Origin: Haloactinomyces albus
GTDB lineage: Bacteria > Actinomycetota > Actinomycetes > Mycobacteriales > Pseudonocardiaceae
Assembly (NCBI RefSeq): GCF_031458135.1
Contig: NZ_JAVDXW010000001.1
Span: 2,232,001 to 2,296,000, forward strand
DNA length: 64,000 nt
Direction: 5' to 3'
Position numbers and translations under genes: made by a program. Shown here piece after piece: positions 26,370 through 35,360 of this stretch; the stretch's first letter is position 1, and each line of letters starts with the position of its first letter. The notes under the pieces are model-generated. The model was not told the origin of the DNA. It did no database searches and saw only the letters and a program-made list of their open reading frames with translations.

Positions 26370-27008
26370 TCAGTGGCGGCTGGGCGCCGGAGCCTCACAG
26401 GCGAGCAGTTGCTCGTAGGCGACCTCGCTGACCCAGCGGGACACGGCGGTGGGCTCGGCGGGCGGTGCATCCTCGAAGGACCGTCCCTCCAGTTCCACCC
26501 GCACACCCTCGGCATCGGCGCTCAGCACCGCCACACCGAACTGGCGGGCACGGATCAGGCAGTTCGAGACGAAGTCCCGGGCGTCGCTGACGGACCTCGG
26601 CACCACGATCGCGGTGCTGGTGAATCGGGCGAATGGGACGGCCGCCGTCAGTGCGCTGCGCCAATGGCGTGCGGGAGCGAGCACACCGGTCACTCGCGCC
26701 GCAGGCGGCGGCACCCGGTCGATCATCTCCGGCCACACCCAGGTGGCGACCTCGGCGCGATCGAGCACGGGCGCACTGCCCACACACAGACGTTCGGCAT
26801 GCGCATCCGGCACCAGCTCGGCGACCGGCACCACGCGACGGCCGAGCAGTTTCATCGGTGACAGAACACTGCCCGGCCAGCCCAATGGCTCCACGGCCAA
26901 TTCGGCGAGTTCGCCGACGGATGCGGGCAGTTCGAGCGAGGGCTGGATCTGAGTGGTACACAGGCGGACGTCGTTGTTGATCACGGCACGTCCCGGCGTT
27001 GCGGTCAC
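26370..27008 (-). CDS. Conserved hypothetical protein, 212 residues
   Basis: GTG at 27008 with GAGGAGG about 9 bases upstream opens VTATPGRAVINNDVRLCTTQ. The protein has no signal peptide or membrane helix. It contains WPEMIDRVPPPAARVTGVLA and a hydrophobic core AIVVPRSVSDARDFVSNCLI. I do not recognise a characterised family. It is transcribed leftward, 60 bases upstream of the NAD(P)-binding protein gene, and the two may be an operon. Confidence 0.65.
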   Translation of the reverse strand: MTATPGRAVINNDVRLCTTQIQPSLELPASVGELAELAVEPLGWPGSVLSPMKLLGRRVVPVAELVPDAHAERLCVGSAPVLDRAEVATWVWPEMIDRVPPPAARVTGVLAPARHWRSALTAAVPFARFTSTAIVVPRSVSDARDFVSNCLIRARQFGVAVLSADAEGVRVELEGRSFEDAPPAEPTAVSRWVSEVAYEQLLACEAPAPSRH

Positions 27009-27634
27009 TGTTGTGCGCCTCCTCGGTACACGGTTGCTCCCACAGCGCGGCGTCGGCTTCGACAACCGCCGTCGACGGCGAGCGGCACTGCTGCCGGGGA
27101 GCATTGATCTGCGCTGGAGGCCCGCTGCCGGGCCTCGCTGCGGCACGATCCGACTAAAACAGCTTCACGTCGGTTCCTCCCCGTTCAACAGGCACTTCTG
27201 CGATCGGCGGCCATGAGGCGTCGGTGGCCGGTCGACGAGCGGTTCACGGACTTCGGTCCGGCGATGCGCCATTCAGGTGATCCATGTGGGGCAACGGCAC
27301 GGTCGGCGCCAGAAACGCGCGAACGGCGATCTCTGCTGGTGCATGGTCATCAGCACTTCGGAGCCGGGCCGCACTTACCAAAAAGACGGTGTGGAGTTCA
27401 CAGCGGAATTCCACACCGTCCGGGCTCTACGCCGGGCGCGTGTCGAGCGATGACCAACGGTCACCAACCCGGCAGAGGCACGGTCGGCGCCTACGTTCGC
27501 CACTTTAGCGCAATGCGCTACCGGGTGGCAGCCGTACAACGCATGGAGCTAAGGCGATCGAAACCACGACTCCGGCTCGGCTGCTGCCCACCGCCGACGC
27601 GGTGCTCAGTCCGACCGGTGGCGAAGTCGACCTG
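27009..27634. other. 626-bp intergenic region with a terminator and repeats
   Basis: Contains the promoter region of the 26370 gene, a leftward terminator at 27385-27420, a 14-bp direct repeat GCACGGTCGGCGCC at 27297-27310 and 27478-27491, and a short palindrome TAGCGCA-A-TGCGCTA at 27506-27520. No supported gene. Confidence 0.5.
27385..27420 (-). terminator. Leftward Rho-independent terminator
   Basis: A 15-bp stem with one mismatch (27385-27399 / 27406-27420) is followed on the minus strand by a run of Ts (AAAAA at 27380-27384 on the plus strand). It is in the right orientation to end the leftward transcript of 28350-27635. Confidence 0.7.
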
Positions 27635-28060
27635 TCAGGCAGAGAAGGCGAGGTCGATGGTGAACGGCTTCGGACGGGGCAACAGCCGGTGGCGGCCAAC
27701 GTATTCGGGCTCGCAGGGGTCCCCATCCGGCCAATCCCCATTCGACCAGTCGCCGTCCGGCCAGTCGATCTCTTCGGGATCCGGTTCCCGCACGGTCGGC
27801 CTCGCCGCAGGCAAACGGATTTCGGCTCGAACATCACGGGCTCGGGCATCGTGCCGGAGCGGTGACTCGAATTCCGGGCCAGCGGGCTCGTGGAGTTGCC
27901 AGACGCTCAAAGCTCCTGGTCCAGCGTCGGCATGCTGGCCGTGACCACCGCGCAGCGGGATGACACCGGCCACAGCGGTCAGGACAGCGACCGCTCCAAG
28001 CATCGACACGACACCGAATCCGGGTGGCGCGATCATGGCGAGCAGAGCTTGCGGACTCAT
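27635..28060 (-). CDS. Small membrane protein with WPDGD repeats
   Basis: The 141-residue product has one hydrophobic helix near its N-terminus (GVVSMLGAVAVLTAVAGVIP) and a polar tail ending in Trp/Asp repeats (WPDGDWSNGDWPDGDP). ATG at 28060 overlaps the stop of the preceding gene by ATGA, so translation is coupled. Genes of this kind accompany XRE/DUF397 modules in actinomycetes; function unknown. Three degenerate 15-bp repeat units (27723-27767) encode the Trp/Asp repeats. Confidence 0.6.
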   Translation of the reverse strand: MSPQALLAMIAPPGFGVVSMLGAVAVLTAVAGVIPLRGGHGQHADAGPGALSVWQLHEPAGPEFESPLRHDARARDVRAEIRLPAARPTVREPDPEEIDWPDGDWSNGDWPDGDPCEPEYVGRHRLLPRPKPFTIDLAFSA

Positions 28061-28350
28061 CGCGTCCACCGCTCGGCGTGCTCGCGGGCCAAGCGTTCGC
28101 GCGCATGGCGCGCCTCGCGGTCGCGCTCCACGCGCGCATCGCGACGAGTGCATGCCTCGGCCATGCAGACATCGCAGGTCGGTGCCAGCCAGTCCACTTC
28201 GGCGAGCTCGACCAGCGTGACCTGCTCACCGCACACCGTGTCCCGTTCCTGACCGGGACGGGGACGCCGGTCCGGCGAGAACGCGTGCCGCTGCCCCTCG
28301 ACCGGCTGCCACCACACCACCGGGCCTTCCCACTCCACACCGCCATACAT
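28057..28350 (-). CDS. Zinc-finger-like protein linked to the XRE/DUF397 module
   Basis: The 97-residue product starts MYGGVEWEGPVVWWQPVEGQ and contains His and Cys in an order usual for small actinobacterial zinc-finger-like proteins: GQRHAF, VCGEQVTL and PTCDVCMAEAC. The C-terminal third is a highly charged helix (ARHARERLAREHAERW). ATG at 28350 is chosen over 28365 because GGGAG is about 9 bases upstream. It is divergent from the XRE gene, and the 22-bp palindrome lies between them. Confidence 0.6.
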   Translation of the reverse strand: MYGGVEWEGPVVWWQPVEGQRHAFSPDRRPRPGQERDTVCGEQVTLVELAEVDWLAPTCDVCMAEACTRRDARVERDREARHARERLAREHAERWTR

Positions 28351-28444
28351 CGAAACCACTCCCATCGCGTTCGCCGTTGCCGGAAGACGGCGGTCCCGGT
28401 CGGGGGTCGGGGGCGCACACCAGGACCGCCGCCAACGGAAGGAT

Positions 28445-28466
28445 ATAAGTGGAATGATCCACTTAT
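28445..28466. promoter_or_regulatory. 22-bp inverted repeat, candidate XRE operator
   Basis: ATAAGTGGA (28445-28453) and TCCACTTAT (28458-28466) are perfect complements around ATGA. The site lies between the divergent zinc-finger-like gene and the XRE gene, about 95 bp from either start, as expected for autoregulation by the XRE protein. Confidence 0.65.
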
Positions 28467-28559
28467 CTACTACACGAACGAGTGATCCAGTCTTGATGGC
28501 AGAGTCAGAAACTGCGATGTTCATATTCGATCTCCGGCTGATCTCTGGAAGGAACATCG

Positions 28560-29399
28560 ATGAGCGCTCCCACCCCACCTGTGGCGCGGTTGCAACTTGG
28601 TCAACTACTCCGCGAGCTCCGGGAGGCCGCCGGTAGAGCACGTGAGGACACGGCGATAAAGCTGGAGTGCAAGACCCCGAAGATCAGCAAAATCGAAACC
28701 GGTAGAGCCACGATCGGTCCGGGCGATGCACGCCTGCTGATCGAGCTCTATGACGCGGATGCACAGACCGCCGAGACAGTCCTGCAGCTCGCACGGCAGG
28801 CACGCAAGCGCGCACCAGTGCGTGTACCGGACTGGGCACAGCGATTCGTGGCGATGGAAAGCATCTCCTCTGCAATTCGCATCTACGAAGCAGAGTTGAT
28901 ACCGGGCTTACTGCAAACCGAGGAGTACACCCGCGCCGTCACCAAGGCGTTCGACCCTGAACGGGACACCGCCGAGGTAGAGCGCTTGGTCGAAGTCCGT
29001 GCCGAACGCCAAGCACTTCTGAACAGCGAAGCCCCACCGCATCTGTGGACTGTCATCAATGAAGCCGTGATTCGCAGACCCGTGGGAGGCGCAGAAATCA
29101 TGCATAAGCAGCTCCTGCGACTGCGCGAGCTCGCCGACCTCCCCAGGGTCACACTGCAGGTATTGCCATTCACAGCAGGTGCACACGCAGCGATGGGCTC
29201 CTCTTTCCACCTGCTGCAGATGCGCGACCCCTCGGAAGCCAAGGTGATCTACACCGAGGACCTGGCCAGCTCCGATTACCTTGATGGACCCGCCCAGATC
29301 GAGCGATATAGCCTGGTGTTCGACCGGTTGCAGGTCGCCGCCCTCGGTGAGACCGAGACGGCCGCGATGCTCGACCGGGCGATCCGAGACGGCACGTAA
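28560..29399 (+). CDS. XRE-family regulator with DUF5753 domain
   Basis: The 279-residue product has an N-terminal helix-turn-helix (residues about 12-65, LGQLLRELREAAGRARED and KISKIETGRATIGPGDARLL) and a DUF5753 ligand/effector domain (EAELIPGLLQTEEYTRAVTK, DLPRVTLQVLPFTAGAHAAM). This is the regulator half of the XRE-DUF397 pair common in streptomycetes and Pseudonocardiales, often tied to development or antibiotic control. AAGGAA precedes the ATG. Confidence 0.93.
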   Translation: MSAPTPPVARLQLGQLLRELREAAGRAREDTAIKLECKTPKISKIETGRATIGPGDARLLIELYDADAQTAETVLQLARQARKRAPVRVPDWAQRFVAMESISSAIRIYEAELIPGLLQTEEYTRAVTKAFDPERDTAEVERLVEVRAERQALLNSEAPPHLWTVINEAVIRRPVGGAEIMHKQLLRLRELADLPRVTLQVLPFTAGAHAAMGSSFHLLQMRDPSEAKVIYTEDLASSDYLDGPAQIERYSLVFDRLQVAALGETETAAMLDRAIRDGT

Positions 29400-29415
29400 C
29401 GACAAGAGGTGCGGC

Positions 29416-29610
29416 ATGTCCACGCCCGATCTCTCCCGTGCGAGGTGGCGCAAGTCCACCCGCAGCAACGGCAACGGCGGAGCCTGCGTGGAGGTCGCAG
29501 TGACTCCGCGAATCGTGGGTGTGCGCGACACCAAGGATCGCGGCGGCGGCACCCTCGCCTTCGACCGCCGGACTTGGGCCTCTTTCCTGGGCACGCTCAA
29601 AGCTTCCTGA
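29416..29610 (+). CDS. DUF397 protein
   Basis: The 64-residue product has the whole DUF397 pattern: ARWRKSTRSNGNGGACVEVA, VGVRDTKDRGGGTLAF and WASFLGTLK. It lies 16 bp downstream of the XRE gene. DUF397 proteins are the usual small partners of XRE/DUF5753 regulators and may antagonise them. Confidence 0.95.
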   Translation: MSTPDLSRARWRKSTRSNGNGGACVEVAVTPRIVGVRDTKDRGGGTLAFDRRTWASFLGTLKAS

Positions 29611-29657
29611 CGGTGGGGGTTGAAGTTTTAGGGAAAACTTCAACCGCCGCCCCCGTC
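29609..29657. terminator. Bidirectional hairpin after DUF397 and the response regulator
   Basis: GGTTGAAGTTTT (29618-29629) and AAAACTTCAACC (29634-29645) form a perfect 12-bp stem around AGGG, extended by outer GACGGTGGGGG/GCCCCCGTC pairing. It overlaps both the DUF397 stop and the last codons of the convergent response regulator gene. It is related in sequence to the hairpin at 2870-2920. Confidence 0.8.
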
Positions 29658-30363
29658 AGCGGGTCCGCGGTGAACCGTGCTCACCGACCCAGCGGTACCG
29701 ATGTTCCGGGCGACCTGCCGAGCCGTACCGCATCCGCAGTTCGACGGTGCCGATCGTGGCCAGGTGATCGAGATACCGCCGCGCGCTGACGCGCGAGAGC
29801 CCTGCCCTGCTGCCGAGTTCGACCGCGGACAGGTCCGTGTCCGCCGCACGCAGCGTGTCCACCACCAGTTGCGCCGTGACCTGCGACAGCCCCTTCGGCA
29901 GACTCGCGGGCGCAGCCGTGGTCTCCTGGGCGCGAAGCAACCCGTAGACGCGGTCGACATCGGACTGCTCGGCCTCGGTCACGGAATCGAGCGCGCTTCT
30001 GGCCTCCGCATACCGCTGCAGACGGTCCCGCAGCTCGCTGAAGGGGAACGGCTTCAACAGGTAGTGCACGGCACCCGTCTGCATGGATGCCTGCACCGTC
30101 TCCGCATCACGCATCGCCGTGATCACGAGGACATCCAGCGCGTGGGCCGCACCGCGCAGTCGCCGTAGCACCGTCACCCCGGATTCGTCCGGCAGGTAGA
30201 TGTCCAGCAGCACCAGATCGGGCCGCAACTCCTCCACCATCTCCAGCGCATTCCGCGCGGTGTGCGCCATCCCGACGGATTCGAACCCGTCCAGGGTCTC
30301 GACGAGCTTGTGGTGGTTGTGCGCCACCCGAACGTCATCGTCGACCACGAGTACGCGGATCAC
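29656..30363 (-). CDS. CitB/DcuR-family response regulator
   Basis: The 235-residue product has an N-terminal receiver (VLVVDDDVRVAHNHHKLVET, phospho-acceptor Asp54 in LVLLDIYLPDESG, Lys in LLKPFPF) and a C-terminal helix-turn-helix with LSAVELGSRAGLSRVSARRY, typical of regulators paired with CitA/DcuS kinases that sense di- and tricarboxylates. GTG at 30363 directly abuts the kinase stop, and the GGAGG site lies within the last kinase codons. Confidence 0.92.
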   Translation of the reverse strand: MIRVLVVDDDVRVAHNHHKLVETLDGFESVGMAHTARNALEMVEELRPDLVLLDIYLPDESGVTVLRRLRGAAHALDVLVITAMRDAETVQASMQTGAVHYLLKPFPFSELRDRLQRYAEARSALDSVTEAEQSDVDRVYGLLRAQETTAAPASLPKGLSQVTAQLVVDTLRAADTDLSAVELGSRAGLSRVSARRYLDHLATIGTVELRMRYGSAGRPEHRYRWVGEHGSPRTR

Positions 30364-32100
30364 CTACACACCTCCGGTGATCATCGGCCGGTGTTGACCG
30401 GAACCGGCGCGCCCGGGACCTTCCCCGTCCGAGACCCCGTCCGAGACCCCGTCCGGGTCCGCACGATCCTCGGCCACCGGCAACAGCGCGGTGAACACGG
30501 CACCCTCGTCATTGTCGGCACGCACCCATCCACCACGGTTACGACAGGTCTGCCGCACCAGTGCCAGCCCCAGACCACCGGTCCCGCCCTGCTGGGCGAC
30601 CTTGGTGGTGAAACCGGCCCGGAACACCTCCTCCACGAGCTCCGGCGTGATTCCCGAGCCGGAGTCCCTGACCTCGATCAGGTTCGCCGCCATCCCTTCC
30701 TCCTGAACCGGACGCACCGACACGCGCACCCAGCCCTGTCCGGGAGACAGCGAGTCCACGGCGTTGTCGACCAGGTTGCCCACCACCAGAATGAGGTCCT
30801 CCCGAGCGGTCGTGCCCGGCAACGCACCGAGATCGGTCTCCGGGGCCAGGACGAGCTCGGCATCCCGCTCGCCCGCGGCGGCCGATTTCGCCAGCAGCAG
30901 TGCGGCGACGGCGGGGTCGCGCACCCGCGTGGTGAGCTGCTCGGTGAACCGAGCGCGTGTCGCACTGAGTTCGTCGACGAAGGCCCGCGCCTCCTCGTAC
31001 TCGCCGAGTTCGAGAAGACCGGCGATGGTGTGGATCCGGTTGGAGAACTCGTGTGCCTGGGCGCGCAGCGCATCGGTCGTCGTCCGCGCACCGTCCAGCT
31101 CCCGGGCGAGCTGGTCGAGCTGAGTACGGTCACGCAGGGTAACCACCGAACCACCGTCCCGCTTGTCCACACGCACCGGCATCCGGTTCAACGCCAGCAC
31201 CCGGCCCCCACGCAGCACGATCTGGTCCGCGCCGTCGGCCTGCCCCGCGAGAACATCGTGCAGCCGCTCGGGAAGGCCGAGTTCCTCGAGGTCGCGGCCC
31301 TCGACATCGTCGGGCAGGCCGAGCAGTCTGCGGGCCTCGTCGTTGACCAGCGTGATGCGGCCGGACGGATCACAGGCGACCACCCCCTCCTTGAGCGCGT
31401 GCAGCATGGCCATCCGGTGCTCGACCAGCGTGCCGATCTCGTCGGCGGCGAGTCCGAAGGTCTGCCGCCGCATCCGCCGGAAAATCAGGTAGGTGCCCGC
31501 CGCGCCGACTCCGACCAGCACCACCACGGCACCGACCAGCGCAGGCAGCGTCTCCCACACCTCGTCGGCGACGTCGGCCACGGGGACACCCACCGATACC
31601 ACGCCGATCACCTCGCCCGAGGTGTCGAGTACGGGAGTCTTCGCCCGCATCGAGCGACCCGTCGTGCCCGTCTGCACCCCCGTCCACGGCCTGCCCGACA
31701 ACGCGATCGAGGCGTCGGTCGACAGTCGTCCGCCGATCCTGGCGGGAACCGGATGCGAGTAGCGGATCTGACGTTCATTGGCGACGACGACGAAGGAAGC
31801 GCCGGTGGCGCGGCGAATCCGCTCGGCCAGCGGAGCGATCGTACGCGCGGGACGCGGATCGTCGAAGGCCTCCCGGATGGCGGGCATGGTGGCCACCGAC
31901 TCCGCGATCGCCAGCACCCGCTGGGCGTACTGCTCGTCGAGCTGGACACGAGTCTGACGCCACCAGAACACGCCGCTGGCCACGAGCGCAATCACGACGA
32001 GGACCAGTTGCAGCGCGAAGAACTGCCCCGCCAGCGACAGCCGACGTGCCCTCCGGTTCCGGTCCGGCACCTGTATCCGGTCGTCAACGATGAGACTCAC
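30364..32100 (-). CDS. CitA/DcuS-family sensor histidine kinase
   Basis: The 578-residue product has membrane helices at about 18-40 and 178-200 enclosing a ~140-residue periplasmic PAS-like sensor, then a cytoplasmic PAS domain, the family's dimerisation motif AQAHEFSNRIHTIAGLLELG containing the phospho-His, and an ATPase domain (NLVDNAVDSL, DSGSGI, GGTGGLGLAL). CitA/DcuS kinases bind citrate, C4-dicarboxylates or related acids. GTG at 32100 (VSLIVDDRIQ) with GGAGG upstream is chosen. It is divergent from tctC, the transporter it probably controls. Confidence 0.9.
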   Translation of the reverse strand: MSLIVDDRIQVPDRNRRARRLSLAGQFFALQLVLVVIALVASGVFWWRQTRVQLDEQYAQRVLAIAESVATMPAIREAFDDPRPARTIAPLAERIRRATGASFVVVANERQIRYSHPVPARIGGRLSTDASIALSGRPWTGVQTGTTGRSMRAKTPVLDTSGEVIGVVSVGVPVADVADEVWETLPALVGAVVVLVGVGAAGTYLIFRRMRRQTFGLAADEIGTLVEHRMAMLHALKEGVVACDPSGRITLVNDEARRLLGLPDDVEGRDLEELGLPERLHDVLAGQADGADQIVLRGGRVLALNRMPVRVDKRDGGSVVTLRDRTQLDQLARELDGARTTTDALRAQAHEFSNRIHTIAGLLELGEYEEARAFVDELSATRARFTEQLTTRVRDPAVAALLLAKSAAAGERDAELVLAPETDLGALPGTTAREDLILVVGNLVDNAVDSLSPGQGWVRVSVRPVQEEGMAANLIEVRDSGSGITPELVEEVFRAGFTTKVAQQGGTGGLGLALVRQTCRNRGGWVRADNDEGAVFTALLPVAEDRADPDGVSDGVSDGEGPGRAGSGQHRPMITGGV

Positions 32101-32302
32101 TCTCCTCCCGGTCGCCACGAGAGTGTGCAACGGGAGACCCCCACAACGTCCAGTGCCCACCCAGAACCGGTCGATCCCCCGTGACCACAACGACCATTAC
32201 TGCAACTTATGAACACCACGTTCCCCCCGATCGGGTGTGACCCACATCCTGTGGCGCACAGCTCACGGCGGGCTGTCGACGATCGACACGCAGGGAAGGT
32301 TC

Positions 32303-33289
32303 ATGAGAGGACGACTGAGCACCATCCTGGCCGCGCTCCTCGGTGTGGTCCTCGTGGGCGCGGCGGTCGCCGACGCCCGTGCGACGGCCGAGAGCGGCAC
32401 CGGGCCGCGGGACAAGCTGCACCTCATCGCACCGGCCTCCCCCGGTGGCGGTTGGGACACCCTGATCCGGGAGTTTCAGACCGCGGTCGGCGAGCACAAC
32501 CTGTCCGACACCACCGAAGTACTCAACATCCCCGGCGCAGGCGGCACGATCGGTCTGTCCCGCCTGTCCGGTCAAGCCGGCCGCGGCAACACGCTGATGG
32601 CCACCGGTGCCGTCATGATGGGCTCGATCGAGACCACCGAATCGCAGGTCACACTCCGCGATGTCACTCCCATCGCGCGGCTGGCCGACGACTACAGCGC
32701 CGTGGTCGTTCCCGCCGACTCGCCGTACCGGACGGTGCGGGACCTCTTCGCGGCATGGCGTGCCGACCCCGCATCGGTCATCGTCGGCGGTGGCTCGGCA
32801 GGGGGCACCGACCACCTGCTCACCGGGATGCTCATGGAAGCGGCCGGAGTCGACACCGGCAAGCTCAACTACATCGCCTATCCCGGCGGCGGTGAAGTGG
32901 TCGCCGGTCTGCTCAGCGGCGATCTCGACGTCGGAGTCTCCAGTTATGCGGAGTTCGCGGGTCAGATCAAATCCGGTGAGCTGCGCGCGCTGGGCCTGTC
33001 CTCCCCCGAACCGCTGGAGGGCGTGAACGTGCCCACCTTCCGGGAGCAGGGAGTCGACGTAGCGCTGGCCAACTGGCGCGGCCTGATCGCGCCACCCGGC
33101 ATCAGCACCGCGCAGCGCGCCGAACTGGAGAAGATCGCCCGGCAGGTCCACGCCACCCCGCAGTGGCAGAGCGCACTACGCCGCAACGGCTGGAAGGACA
33201 CCTTCCGAACCGGTGCCGAATTCAGGCGGTTCATCGACACCGAAACCGAACGCATCGCGCGGATCAGTAAGGAGCTGGGGCTGTCATGA
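32303..33289 (+). CDS. tctC: Tripartite tricarboxylate transporter substrate-binding protein (TctC/BugE family)
   Basis: The 328-residue product has a signal peptide (residues about 1-27, LSTILAALLGVVLVGAAVAD) and the TctC fold: IAPASPGGGWDTLIREFQTA, NIPGAGGTIGLSRL, and LNYIAYPGGGEVVAGLLSGD. It captures an organic acid outside the membrane and delivers it to TctAB. ATG at 32303 follows AGGGAAGG. Its stop overlaps tctB by four bases. The ligand is unknown; the divergent CitAB-type system suggests a carboxylate. Confidence 0.93.
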   Translation: MRGRLSTILAALLGVVLVGAAVADARATAESGTGPRDKLHLIAPASPGGGWDTLIREFQTAVGEHNLSDTTEVLNIPGAGGTIGLSRLSGQAGRGNTLMATGAVMMGSIETTESQVTLRDVTPIARLADDYSAVVVPADSPYRTVRDLFAAWRADPASVIVGGGSAGGTDHLLTGMLMEAAGVDTGKLNYIAYPGGGEVVAGLLSGDLDVGVSSYAEFAGQIKSGELRALGLSSPEPLEGVNVPTFREQGVDVALANWRGLIAPPGISTAQRAELEKIARQVHATPQWQSALRRNGWKDTFRTGAEFRRFIDTETERIARISKELGLS

Positions 33290-33840
33290 CCACCTCGCTG
33301 CACGAATCCGGACCGAGGACGGACAAACCCACCGATAACGGGGCCCGGTTCCTGCGGGCGGGACGCAGCGAGTTGCTCGTAGCCGCGCTCGTGGCGGGCA
33401 TCGGTGTGTTCCTGCTGGTGGCGACCGTCCGCATGGATGTGTCCTCGTCCGTCAGTTACCTCGGGCCGCGGTTCTTCCCCGCCGTGGTCGGCACGCTGCT
33501 GCTGGCACTGGGCGTGCTGCTCGGCGTGCAGGTGTTCCTCCGCACCCGGCCCGGGCGGGAAACCGCCGAGCACGAGTCCGGGTCCGCTCCCGAGGGAAGC
33601 GACTGGAAGCCGCTGGGAATCACCCTGGCGACCCTGGCCGCGCACGTACTGCTGTTGAAAACAGCCGGATGGATCATCGCGGGAGCGCTGCTGTTCTGGG
33701 GAGTGTCCTACGCCCTCGGTGGCAGGCGCGTGCTGCGCGATCTGGGGATCTCCGTTGTCGTCTCCTCGGCCGTACAGGTCGCCTTCTCCGCGGGGCTCGG
33801 CCTGGTACTGCCGCCCGGAATCCTGGTTGGGGTGTTGTGA
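33286..33840 (+). CDS. tctB: Tripartite tricarboxylate transporter small membrane subunit TctB
   Basis: The 184-residue product has four membrane helices (LLVAALVAGIGVFLLVATVR first) and the TctB-typical YLGPRFFPAVVGTLLLALG. It starts within the tctC stop (ATGA) and ends directly before the tctA GTG, so the three genes are one translationally coupled operon. Confidence 0.92.
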   Translation: MTTSLHESGPRTDKPTDNGARFLRAGRSELLVAALVAGIGVFLLVATVRMDVSSSVSYLGPRFFPAVVGTLLLALGVLLGVQVFLRTRPGRETAEHESGSAPEGSDWKPLGITLATLAAHVLLLKTAGWIIAGALLFWGVSYALGGRRVLRDLGISVVVSSAVQVAFSAGLGLVLPPGILVGVL

Positions 33841-35340
33841 GTGGATACTCTGTCCCTGCTCATCGGGGGCTTCAGCGAAGCGCTGACCCCCATGAACCTG
33901 CTCTGGAGCCTGGTCGGGGTGGTGCTCGGCACCGTCGTCGGCGTGCTGCCCGGGCTGGGCACCGCCATGGCCATCGCACTGCTCGTGCCGGTCACCTTCC
34001 AGCTGGACCCCACCGGTGCCTTCATCATGTTCGCCGGGGTCTACTTCGGCGGCCAGTTCGGTGCGGCCACCACCGCGATCCTGCTCAACACCCCCGGTCA
34101 GAGCTCGTCGATGGCCACCGCGTTCGAGGGCTACCCGATGGCCAGGAACCGCCGGGCACCACAGGCACTGGCAACGGCGGTGATCGGCTCCTTCCTGGCC
34201 AGCGTCGTCGCGGTGACACTGGTGGTGTTCTTCTCCCCCGTCATGGTGCAACTGGCGGTCGGGTTCGGTCCGGCGGAGTACTTCGCGCTCACGGTGCTGG
34301 CGTTCCTGGCCACGTCCGGGGTGGTCTCCGGTGATGTGCTGCGCGGGGTGAGTGCGCTGGGCATCGGTCTGGCACTGGCCCTGGTGGGCATCGACGAACA
34401 GACCGGGACGGTGCGCTTCGCGTTCGGCACCACCCAGTTGTTCGGCGGTATCAGCATCGTCGTGGTCACCGTCGGGCTGCTCGCGATCGGCGAAGTACTG
34501 CACATGGCCGCCCGGTCGCGGAGCAACCCGGCCACCGAGACGATCACCTCCGGAACGCCCTGGCTGAATCGCCGCGACCTGGGACGGTCCTGGCTGCCCT
34601 GGCTCCGTGGTACGGCGGTGGGAGTTCCGTTCGGAGTGATCCCCGCAGGCGGTGCCGAGATCCCGACGTTCCTGTCCTACGGCATGGAGAAGTCGCTGGC
34701 CGCTCGTCGCGGAAGCAGCGAGTTCGGCCGGGGAGCCATCGAGGGAGTGGCCGGCCCGGAGGCCGCCAACAACGCGACGACGGCAACCTCCCTGGTTCCG
34801 CTGCTCAGCCTCGGCCTGCCCACCTCGGCCACAGCCGCGATCATGCTCGGTGCCTTCCAGCAGTACGGGATACGGCCGGGCCCGCTGCTGTTCACCCAGG
34901 AAGCCGATCTCGTCTGGGCACTGCTGGCCAGCCTGTTCATCGGCAGCGTGATCCTGCTGGTGCTGAACCTGCCATTCGCACCGGTATGGGCGAAGCTGCT
35001 GCGGATTCCGCGGAACTACCTGTACGCGGGCATCGTCGTGTTCGCGACGCTGGGCGTCTACACGGCGAGGTCGGCGCTGTCCGATGTGGTGCTGCTGTAC
35101 CTCGTCGGTGCGCTCGGATTCCTGCTGCGCCGCTACGGATTCCCGATCGCCCCGGTGCTGATCGGCGTCATTCTGGGTCCGCTGGCCGAAACCTCACTGC
35201 GGCGCGCGATGGCCATGGGACAGGGCGATGTGGGCATCCTGTTCAGCAGCCCCTACACGCTGGGACTGTACGCGATCATGGTCGCGGCGGCGGTGGCCAT
35301 GATCATCACCCGCACGCGCAAGCGCCGCATCAGCACGTGA
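33841..35340 (+). CDS. tctA: Tripartite tricarboxylate transporter large membrane subunit TctA
   Basis: The 499-residue product has about 11-12 membrane helices and the signature segments [39 protein letters not shown] and a second GxxPGxG-like loop ([17 protein letters not shown]). GTG at 33841 follows the tctB stop without a gap. It forms the ion-coupled channel with TctB. Confidence 0.95.
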   Translation: MDTLSLLIGGFSEALTPMNLLWSLVGVVLGTVVGVLPGLGTAMAIALLVPVTFQLDPTGAFIMFAGVYFGGQFGAATTAILLNTPGQSSSMATAFEGYPMARNRRAPQALATAVIGSFLASVVAVTLVVFFSPVMVQLAVGFGPAEYFALTVLAFLATSGVVSGDVLRGVSALGIGLALALVGIDEQTGTVRFAFGTTQLFGGISIVVVTVGLLAIGEVLHMAARSRSNPATETITSGTPWLNRRDLGRSWLPWLRGTAVGVPFGVIPAGGAEIPTFLSYGMEKSLAARRGSSEFGRGAIEGVAGPEAANNATTATSLVPLLSLGLPTSATAAIMLGAFQQYGIRPGPLLFTQEADLVWALLASLFIGSVILLVLNLPFAPVWAKLLRIPRNYLYAGIVVFATLGVYTARSALSDVVLLYLVGALGFLLRRYGFPIAPVLIGVILGPLAETSLRRAMAMGQGDVGILFSSPYTLGLYAIMVAAAVAMIITRTRKRRIST

Positions 35341-35360
35341 CGAGGTGGGGCCGACCCGGC

